A stretch of DNA of 30,262 nucleotides from contig CAYPRX010000048.1 in the NCBI GenBank assembly GCA_964413265.1, positions 1-30,262 on the forward strand, given 5' to 3'. A program made the position numbers and the translations under genes. The stretch is from CAVYGN01 sp964413265. GTDB taxonomy: Bacteria; Spirochaetota; Brevinematia; Brevinematales; JAOACQ01. Below are positions 7,817-14,925 of the stretch, in pieces; within the stretch, counting starts at the first letter, position 1; each line of letters starts with the position of its first letter. The notes under the pieces are model-generated. The model did no database searches. It saw only the letters and a program-made list of their open reading frames with translations, and was not told the DNA's origin.

Positions 7817-8869
7817 TTAAAGCATTCGGGCTATTTTATCCGCGAGATCTGCCACCCTGCAGGAATACCCCCACTCGTTGTCATACCATGCGATCACCTT
7901 GACGAGATTTCCTCCCATCACCATATTAGTTTTAAGGTCGACTATGGCGGAACGCTCATCTCCTTTAAAGTCCATTGATACCAGGGGGTCTGTATATTCT
8001 CCTTCGGTTACCCCGACAATACCCTTGTATAATCCATTCGATGATTCTATGAAGATTTTGTTCAACTCATCCTTTGTAGTTGATTTTTCCACACTCGCAA
8101 CAAAATCGACAACAGAAACGGTTGGTGTCGGAACCCTCATTGAAAATCCATCGAATTTTCCTTTAAGTTCTGGAATGACAAGAGATAAAGCCTTCGCAGC
8201 TCCTGTGGTTGTAGGTATGAGGTTTAGCCCAGCGGCGCGCGACCGGCGAAGCTCTTTTTTATGGCCCTGATCAAGTATAACCTGGTCGTTTGTATAAGAA
8301 TGGATGGTCGTCATCAGGCCTGAAACAATCCTGAAATTATCATTTACAATCTTTGCGACAGGAGCCAGGCAATTAGTAGTGCATGATGCATTTGAAATTA
8401 CATGATGCTTTGCCGGGTCATACTTATCACCGTTAACGCCAAGCACTATAGTGATATCCTCGTTTTTCGCCGGTGCCGAAATTATTACCTTTTTCGCTCC
8501 GCCTTTCTGGATATGCACATTAGCCCCGGCCTTCCCCTTTGCAGGATCACCTGTTGCATCAGTAAAAATACCGGTGGATTCGATTACTATGTCAACTTTC
8601 AAATCTTTCCAGGGAATATTTCCAGGGTCTTTCTCTGAAAACACCTTTATTTTTTTGCCATTTACCAAAAGGTCGTTACCTTCAACCCCTATTTCAGCAT
8701 TATTCCTTCCGTAGTTCGAATCAAATTTTAAAAGTGCCGCATTAGTTTTCGGGTCGAAAAGGTCATTTATGGCAGCAATCTCGAGGCTGTCTCCGCAGCG
8801 TTCCTGAACTGCCTTGAAAACCTGCCTCCCTATCCTTCCGAAGCCGTTAATCCCGATCTTGACATTCAT
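7817..8869 (-). CDS. gap: Glyceraldehyde-3-phosphate dehydrogenase
   Basis: 350-aa glycolytic GAPDH that converts glyceraldehyde 3-phosphate, NAD+ and phosphate to 1,3-bisphosphoglycerate. The Rossmann signature GINGFGRIGR is at 6-15, Asp36 fits NAD specificity, the catalytic Cys163 is in SNASCTTNCLAP, and the C-terminus has WYDNEWGYSCR. It is somewhat longer than the usual 330-335 aa, partly from extra residues around 104-122. The start is ATG 8869 with GGAGG at 8875-8879; the frame runs on to a TTG at 8887, but that would place the ribosome site inside the gene. It lies 198 nt downstream of tRNA-Arg on the same strand with no terminator visible between them, so cotranscription is possible. 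Confidence 0.97.
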   Translation of the reverse strand: MNVKIGINGFGRIGRQVFKAVQERCGDSLEIAAINDLFDPKTNAALLKFDSNYGRNNAEIGVEGNDLLVNGKKIKVFSEKDPGNIPWKDLKVDIVIESTGIFTDATGDPAKGKAGANVHIQKGGAKKVIISAPAKNEDITIVLGVNGDKYDPAKHHVISNASCTTNCLAPVAKIVNDNFRIVSGLMTTIHSYTNDQVILDQGHKKELRRSRAAGLNLIPTTTGAAKALSLVIPELKGKFDGFSMRVPTPTVSVVDFVASVEKSTTKDELNKIFIESSNGLYKGIVGVTEGEYTDPLVSMDFKGDERSAIVDLKTNMVMGGNLVKVIAWYDNEWGYSCRVADLADKIARML

Positions 8870-9067
8870 TTTATCCTCCCTTGTCAATAATACCTAATAA
8901 TTTACATTCTGGAATAGATAAAAAATAATAATCCAAACTGCCAAAGTCAATATCTGCTAATATTCGATCAATTATGTCCGGATTAAAAAGTTTGTGGATT
9001 GTAAAATGGTTTTGTGCTTTCCTGAGACGAAGCTCCTTAATGCACATCTCCATCTGGTGCGGACATT

Positions 9068-9141
<74 letters not shown>

Positions 9142-9149
9142 TTCATCGT

Positions 9150-9174
9150 TAAAAAAAGCGGGTATCTCTACCCG
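9150..9174 (-). promoter_or_regulatory. Terminator-like hairpin in the tRNA-Arg leader
   Basis: GCGGGTA-GAGA-TACCCGC (9157-9174) is a perfect 7-bp stem followed on the minus strand by seven T (9150-9156), ending 8 nt before the tRNA. It lies right at the start site predicted from the promoter at 9182-9210, so it would form the 5' end of the pre-tRNA. Confidence 0.6.
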
Positions 9175-9181
9175 CGAAAAT

Positions 9182-9210
9182 ATTCTAAGCAAAAGAACCA
9201 GGAATGTCAA
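9182..9210 (-). promoter_or_regulatory. Promoter for tRNA-Arg (and possibly gap)
   Basis: On the minus strand, TTGACA (9205-9210) and TAGAAT (9182-9187) are separated by 17 nt. The expected start near 9175 is about 34 nt upstream of the tRNA. Confidence 0.7.
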
Positions 9211-9254
9211 TTTAAAATTGCAATGATCGGCAATAGAACTTATGAAAAAAGGTC

Positions 9255-9283
9255 TTGACATATAAATTTATTCAATATATAAT
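9255..9283 (+). promoter_or_regulatory. Consensus promoter of the padR-methyltransferase operon
   Basis: Perfect TTGACA (9255-9260) and TATAAT (9278-9283) with a 17-nt spacer, 28 nt upstream of the ATG at 9312. Confidence 0.85.
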
Positions 9284-9285
9284 AA

Positions 9286-9300
9286 ACAAGCTTGTATAAT
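9286..9300. promoter_or_regulatory. Candidate PadR operator at its own promoter
   Basis: ACAAGCTTGT (9286-9295) is a perfect palindrome at the transcription start. Read on the minus strand the site begins ATTATACAAG. TATACAAG recurs at 9865-9872 in front of the methyltransferase gene. Confidence 0.5.
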
Positions 9301-9311
9301 CGAGGGTAAAT

Positions 9312-9851
9312 ATGTCCACAAGGCTTGTTATTCTCGCTTTACTTCAAAGCAAACCTCTATACGGCTATGAATTGAAGCAGATAATAGAGAAGGATATGGG
9401 TGACTGGACTTCAATCGCATTCGGTTCCATATATTTTGCACTAGCCAGACTTAGCAGGAATGGTTTTGTGGAGAAGACCGGCGAAGAAAAGCTCGGGAAC
9501 AGACCTTCAAGAAGCGTATACAGGATTACTGAGAAAGGCAGAGAGGAATTTATAAAATTATTAAGAGAAACCTGGAATAAATTTGAGAGGGAATATTACC
9601 CGCTTGATGTAGCGCTCGCTTTTTCAGGATCGCTGCCTGCAGATGAAATCAAGGGCTATCTACAGAAACGCATTGACATTCTTGCCAGAATCATCGGGCA
9701 TTTGGAAAAACATAAAAGAGAGCAAATGTCCAAGCCTGATATCCCAAAACTGGCCGGGAAGGTTTTTACACATACCGAATACCACATAAAAGCGGAAATG
9801 GAATGGCTTCAAAGTGTGCTGGAGGGTTTTAACTCGGAAGAATTACCATAA
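9312..9851 (+). CDS. PadR-family transcriptional regulator
   Basis: 179 aa. The N-terminal winged helix (about 1-85) starts with the family signature LVILALLQSKPLYGYELKQ and continues with GSIYFALARLSRNGFVE and VYRITEKGREEF. The C-terminal helical segment (about 95-175) matches the Vir_act_alpha_C type dimerisation domain. Family members generally repress efflux, detoxification or stress genes and their own gene. GAGGG at 9302-9306 precedes the ATG by 5 nt. Transcription starts at a consensus promoter overlaid by a palindrome, and the methyltransferase gene follows after 54 nt on the same strand; both facts suggest autorepression and control of the neighbour. The effector is unknown. Confidence 0.92.
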   Translation: MSTRLVILALLQSKPLYGYELKQIIEKDMGDWTSIAFGSIYFALARLSRNGFVEKTGEEKLGNRPSRSVYRITEKGREEFIKLLRETWNKFEREYYPLDVALAFSGSLPADEIKGYLQKRIDILARIIGHLEKHKREQMSKPDIPKLAGKVFTHTEYHIKAEMEWLQSVLEGFNSEELP

Positions 9852-9864
9852 TTTTTTATTTATA

Positions 9865-9880
9865 TATACAAGTTTATATA
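9865..9880. promoter_or_regulatory. Second TATACAAG-type site, candidate PadR operator
   Basis: TATACAAGTTTATATA lies between padR and the methyltransferase gene, 25 nt before the start codon. It forms an imperfect dyad and shares TATACAAG with the site at the padR promoter. Confidence 0.35.
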
Positions 9881-9905
9881 TTAAAGATTATCTAGGAGGT
9901 TTTAG

Positions 9906-10565
9906 ATGATAAATCGAATTCCAGAAACAGGTCAGGGAATTCAGGGCGAATTTCTTGTCAGTGAATACGACTTTATGCAGCGGGGAATGCGTGACAGGGG
10001 AATTATGGTTACGGATAATATCATTGAATCAGGTATTTCTTCGGGTAATGTCCTTGAAATCGGACCAGGGCCTGGTTATCTTGGCCTTGAATGGCTGAAA
10101 AAAACCAAGGATACTGATTTGTACTGGCTCGAGATAAGTGATGATATGAGAAAAATTGCCGAAAAAAATGCCATTGAATACGGTTTGAATTCACGCATAC
10201 ATTATAAGGTTTCCGATGCAACAAAAAATTTCCCATTTGAAAGTTGTCACTTTGATGCGGTATTTACAAATGGTTCGCTTCATGAATGGTCCCAACCAGT
10301 CAATGTTTTCAATGAAATTGAAAGAGTTCTCAGGAAAGGGGGGAGATATTTTATAAGCGATTTAAAGAGAAATATAAATCTGGTACTATTTTTCATAATG
10401 AAGAATATGATTAAAGGCAGAAAGATGAAAAGAGGGTTATTTACATCAGTACGGTCATCGTACCTTAAAAACGAGCTTTCTGAACTTTTGCGAAACAGCA
10501 ACCTCAACAGCGCAATCCTCAAGGAAAACCCTTTCGGTTTAACAGTTACAGGAATGAAAGAATAA
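9906..10565 (+). CDS. Class I SAM-dependent methyltransferase
   Basis: 219 aa. Motif I is LEIGPGPGYLG (about 50-60); the acidic residue after beta2 is in LEISDDM; motif II/III region reads DAVFTNGSLHEW, and VLRKGGRYFISDL follows. This is the Methyltransf_11 type of Rossmann fold, common in small-molecule and lipid methylation, but the substrate cannot be told. AGGAGGT at 9894-9900 is 5-6 nt from the ATG at 9906. It is cotranscribed with or controlled by the adjacent padR gene, so a role in responding to a compound sensed by PadR is plausible but inferred. Confidence 0.88.
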   Translation: MINRIPETGQGIQGEFLVSEYDFMQRGMRDRGIMVTDNIIESGISSGNVLEIGPGPGYLGLEWLKKTKDTDLYWLEISDDMRKIAEKNAIEYGLNSRIHYKVSDATKNFPFESCHFDAVFTNGSLHEWSQPVNVFNEIERVLRKGGRYFISDLKRNINLVLFFIMKNMIKGRKMKRGLFTSVRSSYLKNELSELLRNSNLNSAILKENPFGLTVTGMKE

Positions 10566-10691
10566 AATAAAAACTGTGCGCTTTTCAGCCATATGTTTGT
10601 TTTACCAGGCAAACGACATGCATTGAAAATTAAAGAAAATAATCATTATTCGAGGGTTATTTTTTACCCCGGTGATGTTTAAATTTCAAAT

Positions 10692-10720
10692 TTGTTTTTT
10701 TTACTATGTTGTATTATAAT
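10692..10720 (+). promoter_or_regulatory. Promoter of the serine acetyltransferase gene
   Basis: TTGTTT (10692-10697) and TATAAT (10715-10720) with a 17-nt spacer, 22 nt upstream of the ATG at 10743. The rest of the 10566-10742 gap shows no gene or clear terminator. Confidence 0.65.
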
Positions 10721-10742
10721 TGATAGTTATTATGGGGGAATT

Positions 10743-11678
10743 ATGAATATGAATATAAACATATGGCTTAATAGAAAGCTACCGGTTGTTGCTGATAAAC
10801 TCGAGGTTTTGAGCGTAAATAATATTAGCAGTGAAAACACTATCGGTTTTGCGGGCAAAGAATCAGTCTATAAAATTATCAGGGAACTTCAGGGGGCTCT
10901 TTTCCCAGGAGCCTATGACGAACAGCCGTTTGATAAATCCAGACTCAATATCATAATAGGCAATCTTCTCAGGGAAGCAGCAATAGACCTTTCTTCTCTT
11001 TTAGAAAAGACGTTTGAATACTACTGCATGAAGGGGCTCTGCGAAAAGTGCGACTGCAGGGAGAAAGCCGGCGATATTACAATCGAGCTGCTTGATAATC
11101 TTCCATTAATAAGGTCAGAATTGCAAGAAGACATAACGGCGGCTTACAATGGTGATCCTGCTGCAAAGCTTGAGGAAGAGATCATTTTAAGCTACCCTTC
11201 AATTGAGGCTTTGAGCGTTTACAGGATAGCTCATTTTTTATTCGAAAAAGAAGTCCCTGTAATTCCAAGGATAATGTCTGAATACGCCCACAATAAAACA
11301 GGGATCGATATTCATCCCGGTGCAAAGATCGGTTCTTCTTTTTTTATAGATCATGGAACAGGTACAGTTATAGGCGAGACCTGTACAATCGGGAATAATG
11401 TCAAGCTTTACCAGGGAGTAACTCTGGGTGCAAAAAGCTTTCCCTTGGATGCAATGGGTCATCCTATAAAAAATATCAAACGGCATCCAGATATTGAAGA
11501 CAATGTTATTATCTATTCCGGCACAACAATACTCGGCGGCGATACCAGGATCGGACATGATTCAGTTATTGGCGGAAATGTATGGCTAACTCATTCAGTG
11601 CCACCCTACACCACCGTTTACAGCACTCAAATGGCACCGCTTCTCAAGCCTAAGAGAAGAGTAAAAGTTTCGGCCTGA
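10743..11678 (+). CDS. cysE: Serine O-acetyltransferase
   Basis: 311-aa enzyme of the long EpsC-like form. It transfers acetyl from acetyl-CoA to serine, the first step of cysteine synthesis. The C-terminal left-handed beta helix carries hexapeptide repeats (IDIHPGAKIG, VIGETCTIG, TILGGDTRIG) and the active-site motif DHGTGTVIGE with His204. The N-terminal helical domain (about 1-170) contains a cysteine cluster, C95-x4-C100-x2-C103-x-C105, that is not part of the catalytic fold. The start at ATG 10743 follows GGGGG (10734-10738) and the promoter; the longer open frame to TTG 10692 begins in the -35 box. No cysK is adjacent. It ends 10 nt from the convergent YaaR gene. Confidence 0.92.
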   Translation: MNMNINIWLNRKLPVVADKLEVLSVNNISSENTIGFAGKESVYKIIRELQGALFPGAYDEQPFDKSRLNIIIGNLLREAAIDLSSLLEKTFEYYCMKGLCEKCDCREKAGDITIELLDNLPLIRSELQEDITAAYNGDPAAKLEEEIILSYPSIEALSVYRIAHFLFEKEVPVIPRIMSEYAHNKTGIDIHPGAKIGSSFFIDHGTGTVIGETCTIGNNVKLYQGVTLGAKSFPLDAMGHPIKNIKRHPDIEDNVIIYSGTTILGGDTRIGHDSVIGGNVWLTHSVPPYTTVYSTQMAPLLKPKRRVKVSA

Positions 11679-11688
11679 GAAGAAATTC

Positions 11689-12150
11689 CTACATGATCAG
11701 GTCTATGATAAGCCCCTTGATGCTGTTAACAAGCTTGAGATAGGAGAGCCTGTTCTTTTCATTAGAGAGTATCATCCGGGCTATTTCAGAGAGTTTTTTA
11801 TCGATGGATTCAACCGTTTTATAAAGTTTTTGCTTCGTGAAACTTACCCGGGATACTGTATCCCTAACTTCAAGGTTTTTCATCAGGGCAGCTATAAAAG
11901 ATTTTATATGCTTTTTATAACCGTTGAATTTTTCAGGTGTCGGCTCACTTGAAAGGCTTTCACCGTATTCCGAAATCAGATCAGCCATTTTCCTGAAATC
12001 ATCGAACCCGGAATAATCAACTTCCGCCCCTAAATCATTTTCTCCGGAAATCTGCTTCAGAGTGTCCGAAAACCCATCGTCATGCTTGACGGCTGAAGAC
12101 TCTTTTTTAAGCGAATTCCTTACTGACACATGCCCCGATTCTATTCTCAT
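11689..12150 (-). CDS. YaaR/DUF327-family protein
   Basis: 153 aa, mostly helical. It has the family pattern: N-terminal MRI, a central F-x-x-Y-K-x-x-I-K-S-F-I segment, an internal VESIDKKLSEIARMIL helix and a C-terminal I-K-G-L-I-I-D-L-I-M close to the canonical I-x-G-L-L-x-D-L end. The molecular function of the family is not established. Its ATG overlaps the queD stop by 4 nt (12147-12150), implying translational coupling. The product ends 10 nt from the convergent cysE stop. Confidence 0.72.
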   Translation of the reverse strand: MRIESGHVSVRNSLKKESSAVKHDDGFSDTLKQISGENDLGAEVDYSGFDDFRKMADLISEYGESLSSEPTPEKFNGYKKHIKSFIAALMKNLEVRDTVSRVSFTKQKLYKTVESIDKKLSEIARMILSNEKNRLSYLKLVNSIKGLIIDLIM

Positions 12151-12527
12151 GACACTCTCTCATATTCCTTGCGGATTGTTACAGAACTGGATTCTGTCTC
12201 CCATAATATTATTTCATATAACTCGTAAGTTTCACTATGAAGGGGTGTTTCCAGCGTGTCCCATATCCAGCTGGCAATGTTTTCCGCAGTCGACAGCCTG
12301 ATCGTATCATTTAGAAAGGAATGATCCAGCTTATCTATTACAAATTCCATAACCCTTTCTTTAAGAAAATTAAAATCCATAATCATCCCGTTTTCCGGGT
12401 TAGTAGTTCCGGTGAGCGTCACACGAAGTTTATAACTATGGCCGTGAAGTTTTTCACATTTTCCCCTGTAATTTATAAGATTATGTGCAGCGTCGAATTT
12501 GAATTCCTGAGAAAGTAAAAGCTTCAT
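12147..12527 (-). CDS. queD: 6-carboxy-5,6,7,8-tetrahydropterin synthase (QueD)
   Basis: 126-aa member of the PTPS fold, which makes 6-carboxytetrahydropterin from 7,8-dihydroneopterin triphosphate on the way to queuosine. The zinc ligands are His15 (DAAHNL) and His28/His30 (LHGHSY); the catalytic Cys24 is in GKCEKLHGH; LDHSFLN and the Glu in LWETESS are also present. The ATG at 12527 is needed for a full-length N-terminus, yet it has no Shine-Dalgarno sequence and lies 6 nt after a TATCAT -10 box, so the mRNA may be leaderless. The product overlaps yaaR by 4 nt. Other queuosine genes are absent from the window, so activity as a different PTPS homologue remains possible. Confidence 0.9.
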   Translation of the reverse strand: MKLLLSQEFKFDAAHNLINYRGKCEKLHGHSYKLRVTLTGTTNPENGMIMDFNFLKERVMEFVIDKLDHSFLNDTIRLSTAENIASWIWDTLETPLHSETYELYEIILWETESSSVTIRKEYERVS

Positions 12528-12533
12528 AAAATT

Positions 12534-12562
12534 ATGATAAAAGTTGTTCTTTATTTTGTCAA
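12534..12562 (-). promoter_or_regulatory. Promoter immediately upstream of queD
   Basis: On the minus strand, TTGACA (12557-12562) and TATCAT (12534-12539) are separated by 17 nt. Only 6 nt separate the -10 box from the start codon. Confidence 0.7.
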
Positions 12563-12587
12563 AATTGATCGTATTTACCGGCCGCTC

Positions 12588-14756
12588 CTATTGAATAAGT
12601 CTTATTTCCGATTTTTTGTTAGAACTATCTTCAAGAACAAATTTTTCAACCAGATCATGAAGTATATTCGAAAAGCCAATATTGTCTTCTATTATCAATT
12701 TCATCCGGTCGAGGGATCCAATAAGCTGTGTCAGGTTATCAAGATGATTTTTAATATTGTCCCTGCTGGTCAATGAAAAATCCCGAAGGTCCTTCAGTGC
12801 CGTACTGAATTCTGCCGTGGCTGACTTCTGCTCCTGCATGGAAAACTTAACACTTTCAGTAATTTTAACAAGTTCCTGGGTTGCCCGGAGCATTTCCCGG
12901 AAGCCATTATTCTGCTCTGCAATAGCAAGCATTAATTCCTCAATGACCTTGGAATTCTGCTGAGAATAGTCCATAATCATATCGAGACCCGAACCGGCCT
13001 TTTCCGCGAGGATGACCGAATCCTCAATCTTTTTAATAATATTTCTGACCACGTTCCCTATCTCATTAGTATTCCTGCTTGTATCCTCTGAAAGCTTCCT
13101 TATCTCTTCGGCTACTATCGAAAAACCCTTTCCATGTTCACCTGCATGGCTCGCCTCTATTGCCGCATTCATTGCCAGAAGATCCGTCTCACTCGAGATA
13201 TTAGAGATCAGATCAAGCAGTTTAAGGATCTGTTCTGAAAATTGGGATACATCTTTAATAGATGAAAGTGTGGATTTTACAAGAATTCCACCATCATCTG
13301 CCACTTTATTAAGGCTTGTAGAGATTTCATTGCTTTTTTTCGACATTTTCATCGTATTCTCGATATTTCTTGCCATCTCTTCTATGGAACTCGACTGTTG
13401 TTCAACCGAAGCCGATTGCCTGGTCATATTTTCCGCCATACTGCCAATGTTCCTTGAGATTTCTTCCAGTGTGGCTGAAAGTTTCTCAATTTCAGAAGTC
13501 GCATTATCTGTCTGACTACTGATCTGGTTTATGCTCGATTTAATCTGGCTGATATTGTCGCCGCTGCTGTTAAGGGCCTGGAAGGCCCTGTCAGTGACTT
13601 CTTTTATCCTGCCCGATACCTTTTCTACATTTAAGAGCTCATTATTGAGACTGCCCATGAATTTATTAAATTCGATTGACAGTTTACCTACCTCATCGCC
13701 CGAAGAAAATTCAAGGCGTTTTGTCAGGTCGCCGGAAGTTCCCTTGGTAAATATCTCCATAAAAGTATAGAGCTCTTTGCCGATCGAATTAAGTATTAAA
13801 TAAGCTATAAAAAGGACGACTATAAATATTACAGCCATCCAGAGGGTCATGCCGATCAAAAGTCCCGTCAGATTATTCATTAAAATGGTTACATCCGTGT
13901 AAGCGAAAATACCTCCGACTTTCCTCCCGGCAGCATCATACAGAGGAAAAACTGCAAGATTGTATATATTTGTTCCGGCCGCCTGATTATTTAGAATTAA
14001 TCCCCTGTCCGGAAGATTCTCCAGATCTACCTTAAGGTTAAATGTAAGGTTTTTAGATGTACTATCGATTATCAGTAGGTCTTTCAAATCATCCCAGTTA
14101 TCGCGCAGACCGGCTGTCTCTCTGACCGATCTCCAGCCATCCCTGCTGAGGTATTTTTTTAAAACCACAAGGCCATATTCATTTTCTGTTCCCTCTTTTA
14201 GGATATTGAAAAAGGAGTCTATTTCCTCACCCAGTTCCATATAGCCTATCAATTTTCCATTATTGTAATATGGATGAACCACCCTGAGGGCAAAAGCGGT
14301 CTGTCCAAGTTCCATACCGGTTGCGAAATCTTTTGTCCTTACAGACTTCTGGTATGTATATCTGTTTATTGGATCTCCGAATTTTGCCGGATCATGCACT
14401 CTTAAAAAAAATGCGGATACCGGTTCGGGGAGAAAGAATGCCCATTGAGTGATCCTGTAATTATTCTTCAGATCTTTGAAGATCGGTGAGGTCAGTCTGT
14501 ATAGCTTATCCCTGTCCTTTTCCAGAAACGCCTTTTTAATCTCAACATTCTCCAGCAATACAGTCAGATTTGTGGAAAGCTTGGCCGTATCACTCTCGAC
14601 TGTATGTTTAAAATTCCGTATATCTGTTTTTAATGCATAATCCAGGAAGAAATTCATTCCATTGTTGAATATTATATATGCAAAGGTAAAACTTGAAATG
14701 GCTGCTGCTGCAAAGAGTGCCGACACAAGGTAAAGGATTTTGGCCTTTATTGTCAT
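12588..14756 (-). CDS. Methyl-accepting chemotaxis protein with double-Cache-like sensor
   Basis: 722-aa transmembrane chemoreceptor. TM1 is at about 7-30. The periplasmic region (about 31-300) reads like a double Cache domain of the dCache_3 type (FLRVHDPAKFGDPI, GMELGQTAFALRVVHPYY, GKLIGYMELGEEID). TM2 (about 305-330) is followed by HAMP (about 330-385) and the long MCP signalling coiled coil. The hairpin tip has ETDLLAMNAAIEASHAGEHGKGF and then SIVAEEIRKLSEDT, the CheA/CheW contact region. The start is ATG 14756 with GGAGGG at 14761-14766; a second in-frame ATG at 14768 lacks a ribosome site. No che genes are adjacent. It should signal to the flagella whose flgI/flgA genes lie further right. 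Confidence 0.93.
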   Translation of the reverse strand: MTIKAKILYLVSALFAAAAISSFTFAYIIFNNGMNFFLDYALKTDIRNFKHTVESDTAKLSTNLTVLLENVEIKKAFLEKDRDKLYRLTSPIFKDLKNNYRITQWAFFLPEPVSAFFLRVHDPAKFGDPINRYTYQKSVRTKDFATGMELGQTAFALRVVHPYYNNGKLIGYMELGEEIDSFFNILKEGTENEYGLVVLKKYLSRDGWRSVRETAGLRDNWDDLKDLLIIDSTSKNLTFNLKVDLENLPDRGLILNNQAAGTNIYNLAVFPLYDAAGRKVGGIFAYTDVTILMNNLTGLLIGMTLWMAVIFIVVLFIAYLILNSIGKELYTFMEIFTKGTSGDLTKRLEFSSGDEVGKLSIEFNKFMGSLNNELLNVEKVSGRIKEVTDRAFQALNSSGDNISQIKSSINQISSQTDNATSEIEKLSATLEEISRNIGSMAENMTRQSASVEQQSSSIEEMARNIENTMKMSKKSNEISTSLNKVADDGGILVKSTLSSIKDVSQFSEQILKLLDLISNISSETDLLAMNAAIEASHAGEHGKGFSIVAEEIRKLSEDTSRNTNEIGNVVRNIIKKIEDSVILAEKAGSGLDMIMDYSQQNSKVIEELMLAIAEQNNGFREMLRATQELVKITESVKFSMQEQKSATAEFSTALKDLRDFSLTSRDNIKNHLDNLTQLIGSLDRMKLIIEDNIGFSNILHDLVEKFVLEDSSNKKSEIRLIQ

Positions 14757-14871
14757 AGAACCCTCCATCTGAAACCAAACAATTAATATAGTTTAAATAA
14801 AAGCAGGTACAAAAGTCAATGAAAATTGATGCTCTGGCAAATTTTCCGTGACACATTTCCCGGGTGGCTAA

Positions 14872-14900
14872 TTGCAAAAAAAGGCAGTTCTAAATATAAT
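14872..14900 (+). promoter_or_regulatory. Promoter of dnaE
   Basis: TTGCAA (14872-14877) and TATAAT (14895-14900) with a 17-nt spacer, 25 nt upstream of the ATG at 14926. An in-frame TTG at 14872 is part of the -35 box and not a start codon. Confidence 0.6.
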
Positions 14901-14925
14901 ATTGTCCTCACACTCAGAGGCTAAA

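Noticed and set aside
8871..9053. Possible 60-aa gene between gap and tRNA-Arg on the minus strand
   Set aside because: No ribosome site, no recognisable domain, and it overlaps the gap ribosome site; probably leader sequence.
13012..13515. 167-codon open frame antisense to the MCP signalling domain
   Set aside because: Low-complexity Ser/Leu/Ile composition expected from the reverse of a coiled-coil gene; no ribosome site.
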